Positions 43,696-54,200 of a stretch of DNA of 64,000 bases are shown here, in pieces. The DNA comes from Marinifilum_A sediminis (GTDB taxonomy: Bacteria; Bacteroidota; Bacteroidia; Bacteroidales; Marinifilaceae), in assembly GCA_947496465.1 (NCBI GenBank), contig CANMCX010000002.1:186001-250000 (forward strand), in the 5' to 3' direction. The translations under genes and the position numbers were made by a program. Under the pieces are notes generated by a model, which was not told where the DNA came from, ran no database searches, and saw only the letters and a program-made list of their open reading frames with translations. The first letter of the stretch is position 1. Each line of letters opens with the position of its first letter.

Positions 43696-44052
43696 GCTCG
43701 CTAGCGCACGTAAGGAAGTGCGGTGGCAGGGCGATAGACATTAACATTCAGCCACTTACAGTAAAAGCGCAAGCTTTCAAGCTTACATTTTGTGGCTCTC
43801 GCAAAAAATTCTCTTGCTCTCGCACATCTGTGTAAGTGAGAAACAAAACCTTTTGTGACACTCTCAAAATTTTTTCGGACTGTTAAACAAACAACAAAGC
43901 CTTGCAATTTGCCTTTACTATGGCATACAATATAATTCGTTTACAAACCTCGAATCTTGATTGCAAATCGAAATCTTCAGTTCAGAAATAAGGGGCGTCT
44001 TACTTCTTTATTTTTGGTGGGATTTATAGTATTGTTCTGCAGAATCAATGTT

Positions 44053-44175
44053 AAAAGTTCTTCCGGAAGTAACTTTTGGGGAATTAGAGCCTTCTAATTC
44101 GTTATTATGAATTGGATTGAATTAATGCTCTGGTTCTTATTCTAGAATAAATTTAAAGAATTATTTCTTTAAATT
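44053..44175. repeat. Cluster of three palindromes
   Basis: AAAAGTT-CTTCCGGAAG-T-AACTTTT at 44053-44077; TTATTCTAGAATAA at 44137-44150 (perfect); AATTTAAAGAA (44150-44160) with TTCTTTAAATT (44165-44175), an 11-bp perfect stem with a 4-base loop. No gene nearby explains them. Confidence 0.65.
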
Positions 44176-44766
44176 CCGAATGGAAAATTCATTTGTCAGG
44201 AAAAAACTTGGGTTTATGATCTAAAAAGCAAAGTTTAAATTAAAGCGGATGCTTTAATTTTATTAGCTCTAAAGGTAGAGGTCAACAAATCAGATTCTAA
44301 AAAGCTTTGTCCTAATAAGCTGAGTTCGATACGGCAAGATACCCGATCGATTTACTTCAGCTATTTTATCTTTTCAACTACACTCCCACAATATCCATTT
44401 AGCAATGCAAAAAACACTTGATCCATTTTACATTGGATAAACGAAACAACCTGTTAAATCACAAACTTTTCTTTAGAATTAAACGTCAAACTATTATTTA
44501 TATCGAGGTTATACCTAGCATGTAAAACTAGTTTAAAAGACGTATTAAACTGGAGGTAATACCTGGCTTCGACAAGGAAATAATCGTAGGCAGAGAGCGA
44601 ATAAAAGATTTTAATTTTTTGCTTAATAGCTAAATTATTGATTTTTATCTTCTCCTTCTACTTAAAAAACTTTAACTGTTCAGAAACTCCAGGTATGGAA
44701 TGTGTAATTCCGTATGTTATCTATTTTGCCCCAACATCCTATTCCGTATATCGAAAACAACAATTT

Positions 44767-46866
44767 TTAAAGTTTAAATGAAAATCCATCTGGTAAAATA
44801 ATGTAAACAATGGTTCCCGGATATTCTATTTCATTTTCATTTCTATCCAGAATTCTCAATTTTATAGTTTTATCGTTAACCGAATTCAATAGTCTAAAGT
44901 AAGCCTTCATAAGCTTCATACCTACACCATTTCCCAAATTCTCTTTTTGAGACGAAACCTTACGACCTACACCATTATCTTCAATTTGAAACACCGTATT
45001 TTTACCTGTTTTATAAATTTTTATCAACAATTCTCCTCCCAGCTCACGATCCAACAACCCATGTCTAACTGCATTTTCCACATAAGTCTGCATTAACATT
45101 TTCGGAACCTGAATTCGTACGTTCACATCATCAGCCACAACTATACTATAAGAGAAACGATTCTTAAACCTAAATCGTTCCAACTGAAGATAGAGTTCAA
45201 TAAATTTCAATTCCTGATCCAAACTTACGGATACTTTTGAAGATGATTCCAGAGCATGTCTCATGAGTTTGGTAAACTTCGTAAAGAAATCATACGCCTC
45301 ATATCTTTCTTCTGATAATATGACTGCTCCAACCGAATTTAAGGTGTTAAAAGTAAAATGAGGATCCAATTGATTCTTCCAACTTGTCAATTGTAACTCG
45401 GCCATTTTCTTTCGACGCAGGTCACGGGTTGCGGTCATTTTTTGAATAAAAAACACAAACATCCACAATACCATATATATTCCAGACAGTGCTCCCAGAA
45501 TTTTCAAATGATAATAATGAATCTGATGGTAAATGATATCAAACCATTGATTTCCGCATCTTAAATATAGAGAAGGATTTTTGTATTTTCCCTTAACCAA
45601 TGCATATTTCATTACCTGTGGTATACATTTTATTTGGGTTTTTATTGGATTTCTTATTTTATCATTATATACATAAAGATACCTCCCCTCTCTACTTATA
45701 AATACTTTTTCTATATCCCCATCCTGATTCATATCTATATTCCCCAAATAGCCAACCCTTTCTTCACAATCCGTAATTTTAATTAAATCAAGGCTTTCGT
45801 TTATAGTATAAACAGTATTATTTCCTTTTAAAATTAAGACACCATGCTTTCCATTCTGAACTTGAGGTAGCATGGAAAGATAATCCTCTTTATTTTTATG
45901 CTTATAACTTCTTTTTTTCACACATGTACCAGCAGTATCTAATAAATAAAAATAATACCCCACCTCCTGGAATCTTGCATCACATTTGTGAAATACACAA
46001 TAGTAATGTTTTTCTCCAAATTGAATTGGAAATGTTCTGATAAACCTAGTAGCACCTTTAAATTCCCTTACAGGGAACAAAGGCTTTAAATTTTCATCTA
46101 ATATAAAAATATATGCACTGTGATCATGGTAAGCAATTGTAGTATCTCTCATATTTGAAGAAGCAAAACTACTAATAGAATATTCAGGTTTACCATCCGA
46201 ATTCAGATCTGAAATTTTAAAATTATGAACATTAGTTCCCAGATGTCCTGTCTTTTTCAAGGTATTACTGGTAAGGTTATATACAAAAAGAGCACGTGGA
46301 TGAATACTGAAGCCTGCAGAAACCATAAAAATATATTCTTTATGTCCATCCAAATCTGTATCATACAATTGAGTAGCTCTAATAGAATAATCATACCCCG
46401 CTTTACCACTTTTTACTTTTTCAATAAATTGATCTCTTACAAAGTGCCCTTTCCCATATGGTTCAATTACATTTAAAAACAAAGAATCGTTACGGTGCAA
46501 AAGCACATACAATTCATCCAGGCTATTGCCATCATAATCACCTGTAAAAGCCGCTTCTTGTAAATATTTACCAGGTTTTCCTGAAATATTTATTTGTTGA
46601 CTGACTTCACCCTCAATAGTTCTAAAGGGAAATGAATAAAATCCATCGGTCCATTCATAGCATTGAACATTGTCAGAAATATCATCCCCATTAAAATCAG
46701 CCCATAGTGTATAGGTCGTTTTATCGGTCACCCCTTCATCAACCACTATCAGCTCAAACCTTGAAAAATTAATAAGAAAAAACACCCATAAAGGGATACT
46801 TAAAATAATAGCTAAGCCAGGAATTGATGAAGTATATTTTAAAAGTTTATATTTGATTCTCCGCAT
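44767..46866 (-). CDS. LytS-like histidine kinase with FG-GAP/VCBS-like sensor
   Basis: 699 aa. TM1 about 14-33; extracytoplasmic domain about 40-450 with repeated calcium-type motifs DFNGDDISD, DYDGNSLDE, DTDLDGHKE, DLNSDGKPE and DMNQDGDIE, as in beta-propeller FG-GAP/VCBS repeats; TM2 about 455-475; then His_kinase with the phosphoacceptor His503 in NQLDPHFTFNTLNS and an ATPase part with YVENAVRHG and DNGVGRK. It pairs with the LytTR regulator that ends 6 bp upstream. The periplasmic propeller suggests sensing of a surface polymer or protein rather than a small solute (inference). Confidence 0.88.
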   Translation of the reverse strand: MRRIKYKLLKYTSSIPGLAIILSIPLWVFFLINFSRFELIVVDEGVTDKTTYTLWADFNGDDISDNVQCYEWTDGFYSFPFRTIEGEVSQQINISGKPGKYLQEAAFTGDYDGNSLDELYVLLHRNDSLFLNVIEPYGKGHFVRDQFIEKVKSGKAGYDYSIRATQLYDTDLDGHKEYIFMVSAGFSIHPRALFVYNLTSNTLKKTGHLGTNVHNFKISDLNSDGKPEYSISSFASSNMRDTTIAYHDHSAYIFILDENLKPLFPVREFKGATRFIRTFPIQFGEKHYYCVFHKCDARFQEVGYYFYLLDTAGTCVKKRSYKHKNKEDYLSMLPQVQNGKHGVLILKGNNTVYTINESLDLIKITDCEERVGYLGNIDMNQDGDIEKVFISREGRYLYVYNDKIRNPIKTQIKCIPQVMKYALVKGKYKNPSLYLRCGNQWFDIIYHQIHYYHLKILGALSGIYMVLWMFVFFIQKMTATRDLRRKKMAELQLTSWKNQLDPHFTFNTLNSVGAVILSEERYEAYDFFTKFTKLMRHALESSSKVSVSLDQELKFIELYLQLERFRFKNRFSYSIVVADDVNVRIQVPKMLMQTYVENAVRHGLLDRELGGELLIKIYKTGKNTVFQIEDNGVGRKVSSQKENLGNGVGMKLMKAYFRLLNSVNDKTIKLRILDRNENEIEYPGTIVYIILPDGFSFKL

Positions 46867-46872
46867 TTAACT

Positions 46873-47610
46873 CTAGAATATATTAGATAAATCCTGAATT
46901 CGTGTTAAAGATAATGGCAGTTGGTAAGAGAATTCACCATACTCTATCTCACAGAATCTTTCTTTTCTATCAACTGACTTGAGATAATTTAAATTAATGA
47001 TTACAGATCTGCTTATTCTGTAAAACTCATCCATGGTTAAACCTTTTTCAACAAGCCCTAAGGTATTGGAAGTCGTTATTTTTTTTCCATCAATCATACA
47101 AATATCTGTATAGTTCCCATCTGCTTTGCAATACAAAATCTCTTTCGGGTTAATCACTTCAAATCCTGTTCTTGTATTGATTTTAAGACGATGATTCATC
47201 TTAATTTTGGTAAGCAGTTCCATCATCTTTTGATTTTCTACTTCTTCTTTTCGAATACCTATTATTCGATTCATACAAATGCGTAAATCTTCTTCATTAA
47301 CAGGTTTTAATAAATAATCCAATGCCGATGCCTTTATGGCTTCAATGGCATATTGATTAAAAGCAGTTACAAATACAATTCTAGGTGATTTCCCCAAGTG
47401 AATTAATTCATGTACAAACTCAAAGCCATTCTTTTTTGGCATTTCTACATCAAGGAAAACTAATGCTGGGTTATGGTCAAAGTATAATTTTATGGCTTCA
47501 TCAACCCCTGGAGCAGTTATAATTGTACAATCCGGATTTATTCTTTTTAGTAAAATTGACAAGAGCTCTCGCCCTCTTGATTCATCATCAACAAGTAAAT
47601 AAGTAGACAT
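46873..47610 (-). CDS. LytTR-family response regulator
   Basis: 245 aa from the ATG at 47610 (MSTYLLVDDESRGRELLSIL). Receiver domain: DDE at 8-10, phosphoacceptor Asp54 in LVFLDVEMPKKNG, Thr in IVFVTAFNQYA, Lys in YLLKPVNEEDL. LytTR domain about 140-245 with ILYCKADGNYTDICMIDGKK and FYRISRSVIINLNYL. First gene of a regulator-kinase operon (6-bp gap). Its likely targets include the surface-protein operon just upstream (inference from neighbourhood). Confidence 0.92.
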   Translation of the reverse strand: MSTYLLVDDESRGRELLSILLKRINPDCTIITAPGVDEAIKLYFDHNPALVFLDVEMPKKNGFEFVHELIHLGKSPRIVFVTAFNQYAIEAIKASALDYLLKPVNEEDLRICMNRIIGIRKEEVENQKMMELLTKIKMNHRLKINTRTGFEVINPKEILYCKADGNYTDICMIDGKKITTSNTLGLVEKGLTMDEFYRISRSVIINLNYLKSVDRKERFCEIEYGEFSYQLPLSLTRIQDLSNIF

Positions 47611-47689
47611 ATTATATGTAGTGGTTAATTGAAGAGTGAATATAATCAAAAACAAAACTGAAATGATATTTAATTAAATAAATCGACAA

Positions 47690-47727
47690 TTATTATAAAA
47701 ATAGAGGCTATGATCAAACATAGCCTC
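47690..47727 (-). terminator. Rho-independent terminator after the lipoprotein gene
   Basis: GAGGCTATG (47704-47712) pairs perfectly with CATAGCCTC (47719-47727); on the minus strand TATTTTTAT follows. It separates the surface-protein operon from the two-component operon. Confidence 0.8.
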
Positions 47728-47747
47728 CATTAAAACCAGTATTAAAA

Positions 47748-48221
47748 CTATCTTTCAATACTAAAACTAATACTCTTTTCTACTTTATTATCAAATTTAT
47801 CTACAACAGTACAATTCAATAAATATTTTCCTTCCATAGCGGCATCATCAATTTCTATGGAGGTGGATATCTCTGCTGATTTTTTACCTTCAACAGTTGG
47901 AAACGGATTTCCATTGGCATCATTATCGGTTAAACTGTTAAATGAAAACTCCTGCACAGATTTCATTGATTTAAGCCCGGAGTAATCAATTTTTATTACA
48001 TAGCTTAACAATTCTTTATTATCATTTAGTTTTACTTGCAATGATAATTGTTCACCCGCTTTTACCATCTGATTTTCTGTTGGATTTAGGATTGATACAT
48101 TTGGTGCTATAGTATCCTCTTCCACTATTTTATCATCACTACCTCCTCCACAGGAGATAAAAATCAAGAAACAAAATAGGCTTATGAAACTCTGATTTAT
48201 AATTGTATTTTTTATTCTCAT
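47748..48221 (-). CDS. DUF4625-like lipoprotein
   Basis: 157 aa. Lipobox near FLIFISCGGGSDD. The mature protein is Ig-like: DTIAPNVSILNPTENQMVKA, GEQLSLQVKLNDNKELLSYV, FSFNSLTDNDANGNPFPTVE and a terminal KFDNKVEKSISFSI. This is the DUF4625 pattern (surface lipoproteins of Bacteroidota, function unknown). Its ATG overlaps the stop of the giant gene by 4 bp (ATGA), so translation is coupled and the two proteins probably work together, for example as anchor or chaperone of the giant protein. Confidence 0.82.
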   Translation of the reverse strand: MRIKNTIINQSFISLFCFLIFISCGGGSDDKIVEEDTIAPNVSILNPTENQMVKAGEQLSLQVKLNDNKELLSYVIKIDYSGLKSMKSVQEFSFNSLTDNDANGNPFPTVEGKKSAEISTSIEIDDAAMEGKYLLNCTVVDKFDNKVEKSISFSIER

Positions 48222-51200
48222 AATTTTACAATTTTACGTTTAACAATTTGATCTCCTTTCTGAAGAATTAAAAGATACATTCCTGAGGATAGATTTGAAA
48301 CATTCGTTGAAATCTGGTAGGAACCAAATACCTTATTTTTTTCTTGAAGATTAAGCATTTGACCATTAGAATTTAAAATTCTCATTTTAATATCTTCACC
48401 TGTACAATTATTTAGTTTCACGTTTATTATATCTACTACAGGATTAGGATACACCTGTAAATCGATATTATTAACATCCTCAATTCCGGTAACCACTTCG
48501 TCCTCTGAAGCTGTTTCAAAAAGTTCTCCTGCCAAATCAGCATCGGAACCTGCATCAAGGCTGGCTACCATCTGATCGTTGGAAGCATCGTAAATTTCTA
48601 TCATAAAATCATAGGAGCCATGAGATAATTCAGGGTTTGGTGATCCAATAGCAATCCAGAAAGCATCATTGCTAGAAGATTCAGTAATATCAAAATTACC
48701 AGAGGTAAAATAAAAACTATAAGTGCTCTCACTTTCCAACTTGTAGTTGACCTTAGCGTAAATCGTATGAGTACCTGAACTTACATCTACATCTAGATTC
48801 AGTTTTCGGTAACGACTGTATCCATCTCCATCATTATCCTCAACATCACTCATGTTTGCACTGAAAATACTGTAACTGACCGTGCTTGTTGCAGCATCTT
48901 CAGAGGCTGTTTCAAATTGCTCTCCTGCCAAATCAGAATCTGAACCTGCATCAAGGCTGGCTACTTTCTGATCGTTGGAAGCATCGTAAATTTCTATCTT
49001 AAAATCGTAAGAGCCATGAGACAATTCAGGATTTGGAGATCCCATTGCAATCCAAAAAGAATCACTACCTGTATTATCAGTAATCTCAAAATCACTGGAT
49101 GTATAATAAAAACCATAAGTGCTCTCACTTTCCAGCTTATAGTAGATCTTAGCGTAAATCGTATATGTACCTGAACTTACATCAACATCCATATTCAGTT
49201 TTCGGTAACGACTGTATCCATCTCCATCGTTATCCTCAACATCACTCATATATACATTGTTAATACTGTAAGTAAGCGTGCTTGTTGAACCATCCTCTGA
49301 GGCTGTTTCAAACAATTCTCCTGCCAAATCAGGATCCAAATCTGCATCAACACTAGCTACCATCTGATCGTTGGAAGCGTCGTAAATATCAACCATGAAA
49401 TCGTAAGACCCATGAGACAATTCCGGATTTGGAGATCCAAGGGCAATCCAAAAGGCATCATCAGAGGCATTATCGGTAATCTCAAAATCACTGGATGCAT
49501 AATAAAAGCTATAAGTACTCTCACTTTCTAATTTGTAGTACACTTTAGCATAAATCGTATGCGTACCTGAGCTTGCATCTACATCCAAATTCAGTTTTCG
49601 GTAACGACTGTATCCATCTCCATCAATATCCTCAACATCACTCATGTTTGCGCTGAAAATACTGTAACTAAGCGTACTGGTTACACCATCCTCTGAGGCG
49701 GTTTCAAATAACTCTCCTGCCAAATCGGAATCTGAACCTGCATCAAGGCTGGCTACCTTCTGATCGTTGGAAGCGTCGTAAATCTCTATCTTAAAATCAT
49801 AGGAGCCATGTGACAATTCATAATTTGGAGATCCAAGGGCAATCCAATAGGCATCATCAGAGGCATTATCAGTAATCTCAAAATTATTGGAGGTAAAATA
49901 TAAATTGTAGGAGCTCGAACTTTCCAACTTGTAATACACCTTAGAGTATACCGTATGTGTACCTGAACTTGCATCTACATCCATATTCAGTTTTCGGTAA
50001 CGACTGTATCCATCTCCATCGTTATCCTCAACATCACTCATATCTGCACTGTGAATATTGTAAGTAAGCGTGCTTGTTGAACCATCCTGCGCGTCTGTTT
50101 CAAACAGTTCTCCTGCCAAATCTGCATCCAAATCTGCATCAACACTTGCTACCATCTGATCGTTGGAAGCATCGTAAATATCTACCATAAAATCGTAAGA
50201 GTCATGAGACAATTCCGGATTTGGAGCCCCCATTGCAATCCAAAAGGCATCATCAGAGGCATTATCGGTAATCTCAAAATCACTGGATGTATAATAAAAG
50301 CTATAAGTACTCTCACTTTCTAATTTGTAGTACACTTTAGCATAAATCGTATGCGTACCTGAGCTTGCATCTACATCCAAATTCAATTTTCGGTAACTAC
50401 TGTATCCATCTCCATCGTTATCCTCAACATCACTCATATCTGCACTGTGAATATTGCAAGTAAGCGTGCTTTCACCATCCTCTGAGGCGGTTTCAAATAA
50501 CTCTCCTGCCAAATCGGAATCTGCACCTGCATCAAGGCTGGCTACCTTCTGATCGTTGGAAGCATCGTAAATTTCTATCTTAAAATCATAAGATCCATGA
50601 GATAATTCAGAATTTGGAGATCCAAGGGCAATCCAATAGGCATCATCAGAGGCATTATCGGTAATGTCAAAAGTACTGGAGGTAAAATATAAATTGTAGG
50701 AGCTCGAACTTTCCAGCTTGTAGTAGACCTTAGAGTATACCGTATGCGTACCTGAACTTGCATCTACATCATAATTCAGTTTTCGGTAACGACTGTATCC
50801 ATCTCCATCGTTATCCTCAACATCACTCATATCTGCACTGTAAATATTGAAGCTGACCGTGCTTGTTGCACCATCTTCTGAGGCGGTTTCAAATAACTCT
50901 CCTGCCAAATCAGAATCTGAACCTGCATCAAGGCTGGCAACCTTCTGATCGTTAGAAGCGTCGTAAATATCCACCTTAAAATCATAAGATCCATGGGACA
51001 ATTCAGGATTTGGAGATCCCATTGCAATCCAGAAAGCATCATCAGAAGCATTATCGGTAATCTCAAAATCACTGGAGGTAAAATAGAAAGAGTAAGAACT
51101 TGAACTTTCCAGTTTGTAGTAAACCTTAGCGTAAATGGTATGCGTCCCTGAACTTGCATCTACATCCAAATTCAGTTTTCGGTAACGACTGTATCCATCT

Positions 51201-54200
51201 CCATCGTTATCCTCAACATCACTCATATCTGCGCTGTAAATATTGTAAGTAAGCGTGCTTTCACCATCCTCTGAGGCGGTTTCGAACAATTCTCCTGCCA
51301 AATCGGAATCTGCACCTGCATCAAGGCTGGCTACCTTCTGATCGTTGGAAGCGTCGTAAATTTCTATCTTAAAATCATAGGAGCCATGTGACAATTCAGG
51401 ATTTGGAGATCCAAGGGCAATCCAATAGGCATCATCACTTGCATTATCGGTAATATCAAAATTATTGGAGGTAAAATATAAACTATAACTACTTGAACTT
51501 TCCGACTTGTAGTAGACCTTAGAATATAAGGTATGTGTACCTGAACTTGCGTCTACATCATAATTTAGTTTTCGGTAACGACTGTATCCATCTCCATCGT
51601 TATCCTCAACATCACTCATATTGGCACTGTAAATATTGTAGCTAACCGTGCTTGTTGCACCATCTTCTGAGGCGGTTTCAAACAATTCTCCTGCCAAATC
51701 GGAATCTGAACCTGCATCAAGGCTGGCAACCTTCTGATCGTTGGAAGCGTCGTAAATATCCACCTTAAAATCATAAGATCCATGGGACAATTCAGGATTT
51801 GGAGATCCCATTGCAATCCAGAAAGCATCATCAGAGGCATTATCGGTAATCTCAAAATCACTGGAGGTAAAATAGAAAGAGTAAGAACTTGAATTTTCCA
51901 GTTTGTAATACACCTTAGCGTAAATGGTATGCGTACCTGAACTTGCATCTACATCCAAATTCAGTTTTCGGTAACGACTGTATCCATCTCCATCGTTATC
52001 CTCAACATCACTCATATCTGCGCTGTAAATATTGTAAGTAAGCGTGCTTTCACCATCCTCAGAGGCGGTTTCAAATAACTCTCCTGCCAAATCGGAATCT
52101 GCACCTGCATCAAGACTGGCTACCTTCTGATCGTTGGAAGCGTCGTAAATTTCTATCTTAAAATCATAGGAGCCATGTGACAATTCAGGATTTGGAGATC
52201 CAAGGGCAATCCAATAGGCATCATCACTTGCATTATCGGTAATATCAAAATTATTGGAGGTAAAATATAAACTATAACTACTTGAACTTTCCGACTTGTA
52301 GTAGACCTTGGAGTATAAGGTATGTGTACCTGAACTTGCGTCTACATCATAATTCAGTTTTCGGTAACGACTGTATCCATCTCCATCGTTATCCTCAACA
52401 TCACTCATATTTGCACTGTAAATAGTGAAGCTGACCGTGCTTGTTGCACCATCTTCTGAGGCGGTTTCAAACAGTTCTCCCGCCAAATCGGAATCTGAAC
52501 CAGCATCAACGCTTGCTACCTTCTGATCGTTAGAATCATCGTAAATATCCACCTTAAAATCATAAGATCCATGAGACAATTCAGGATTTGGAGATCCCAT
52601 TGCAATCCAAAAAGCATCATCGCTGGCATTATCGGTAATATTAAAATCACTGGAGGTAAAATAGAAAGAGTAAGAGCTTGAGCTAGTTGACTTGTAATAT
52701 ACCTTAGCGTAAATCGTATGCGTACCTGAACTTACATCTACATCCAAATTCAGTTTTCGGTAACGACTGTACCCATCTCCATCCGTATCCTCAACATCAC
52801 TCATACCTGCACTGTAAATACTGTAGCTAAGTGTATTTGTTTCATCATCCTGCGAGGCGGTTTCAAATAGCTCTCCTGCCAAATCAGAATCTGAACCTGC
52901 ATCAATGCTAGCTACCTTCTGATCGTTGGAAGCATCGTAAACATCTAACTTAAAGTCGTAAGATCCATGAGACAATTCAGGGTTAGGGGATCCGACAGAA
53001 AACCAATAGGCATCATCACTGGAATTATCGGTAATATTAAAATCGCTGGAGTTAAAATAGGAAGAATAAGAACTTGAACTAGACAACTTATAGTATGATT
53101 TAATGTAAATTGTATGTGTACCAGAACTTACATCCACATCCATATTCAGTTTTCGGTAACGACTGTATCCATCTCCATCGTTATCTTCGACATCGCTCAT
53201 ATTTGCACTGTAAATAGTGAAGCTGACCGTGCTTGTTGCGCCATCCTGAGAGGCGGTTTCAAACAGTTCTCCCGCCAAATCGGAATCCGAACCGGCGTCA
53301 ACACTGGCTACTTTCTGATCGCTCGAAGCATCGTAAATATCCACCCTAAAGTCATAGGACCCATGAGACAATTCAGGGTTTGGAGATCCCATTGCAATCC
53401 AAAAAGCATCATCACTGGCATTATCAGTAATATTAAAATCGCTGGAAGTAAAATAGGAAGAATAAGAACTTGAGCTAGTTGACTTGTAATATACCTTAGC
53501 GTAAATCGTATGTGTACCTGAACTTACATCTACATCCAAATTCAGTCTTCGGTAACGACTATAGCCATCTCCATCGTTATCCACAACATCACTCATACCT
53601 GCACTGTATATACTGTAAGAAATTGTAGAGGTCTTAATATGCGGCGTTATATCTTTACGAATTTCAAAATTATTTCCTGTAATTACACCATCTTGATCCA
53701 TTGATTTGGATAACTTAGGCGATTCTAACTTAATGCTATTGTTTAGATTCTCACAAAATCCTTCCAACTTTGAAACCTTATTATTCAGGATCTTACCATC
53801 TCCACCCTTCTGAGTTTTGATTTTTGGTGAGATTAGATTTGATAAGTCCCCATCAATTTCATTATTTATATCTGTAATAGATCCCTCGAATTTTGAAACA
53901 CTATTATTCAAAACCTTACCATCTCCACCCTTCTGAGTTTTAATTTTTAGTGAGTCTTGAGCTGATAATCCGGACTTAATTCCATTATTTAAATCCGCAA
54001 CAGAGCCCTCCAATTTTGAAATATTATTATTCAAAACCTTACCATCTCCACCCTTTTGAGTTTTAATTTTTAGTGAGTCTTGAGTTGATAATTTTCTATT
54101 TATGTCATTGCTTAAATCTGCAATAGAACCCTCTGATTTTGAAGTATTATTGTTCAAAACCTCACCATCTCCACCCTTTTGAGTTTTTATTTTTAGTGAG

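Larger units (their letters stand above)
43228..44766. other. 1.5-kb gene-poor region with repeat D2 and palindromes
   Basis: It holds the second 143-bp repeat (43553-43695), a stretch of higher GC at 43690-43870, and three palindromes at 44053-44175. The 43701-43907 open frame has an improbable composition and I reject it. A very short minus-strand frame (MRIITLTLILSIRK) follows D2 in the place where a gene starts after D1, consistent with a lost or decayed cassette. Confidence 0.55.

Noticed and set aside
43701..43907. 68-aa ORF on the minus strand
   Set aside because: The product is rich in Arg, Cys and Phe with no family resemblance and lies in a locally GC-richer non-coding stretch; no start signal or operon context.
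49786..53473. Alternative-frame ORFs within the giant repeat gene (e.g. 49786-49974, 50575-50763, 50827-51159, 51616-51948, 53114-53473)
   Set aside because: They recur at the repeat period, have low-complexity compositions rich in Leu/Ile/Met, and are shadows of the strongly coding main frame.
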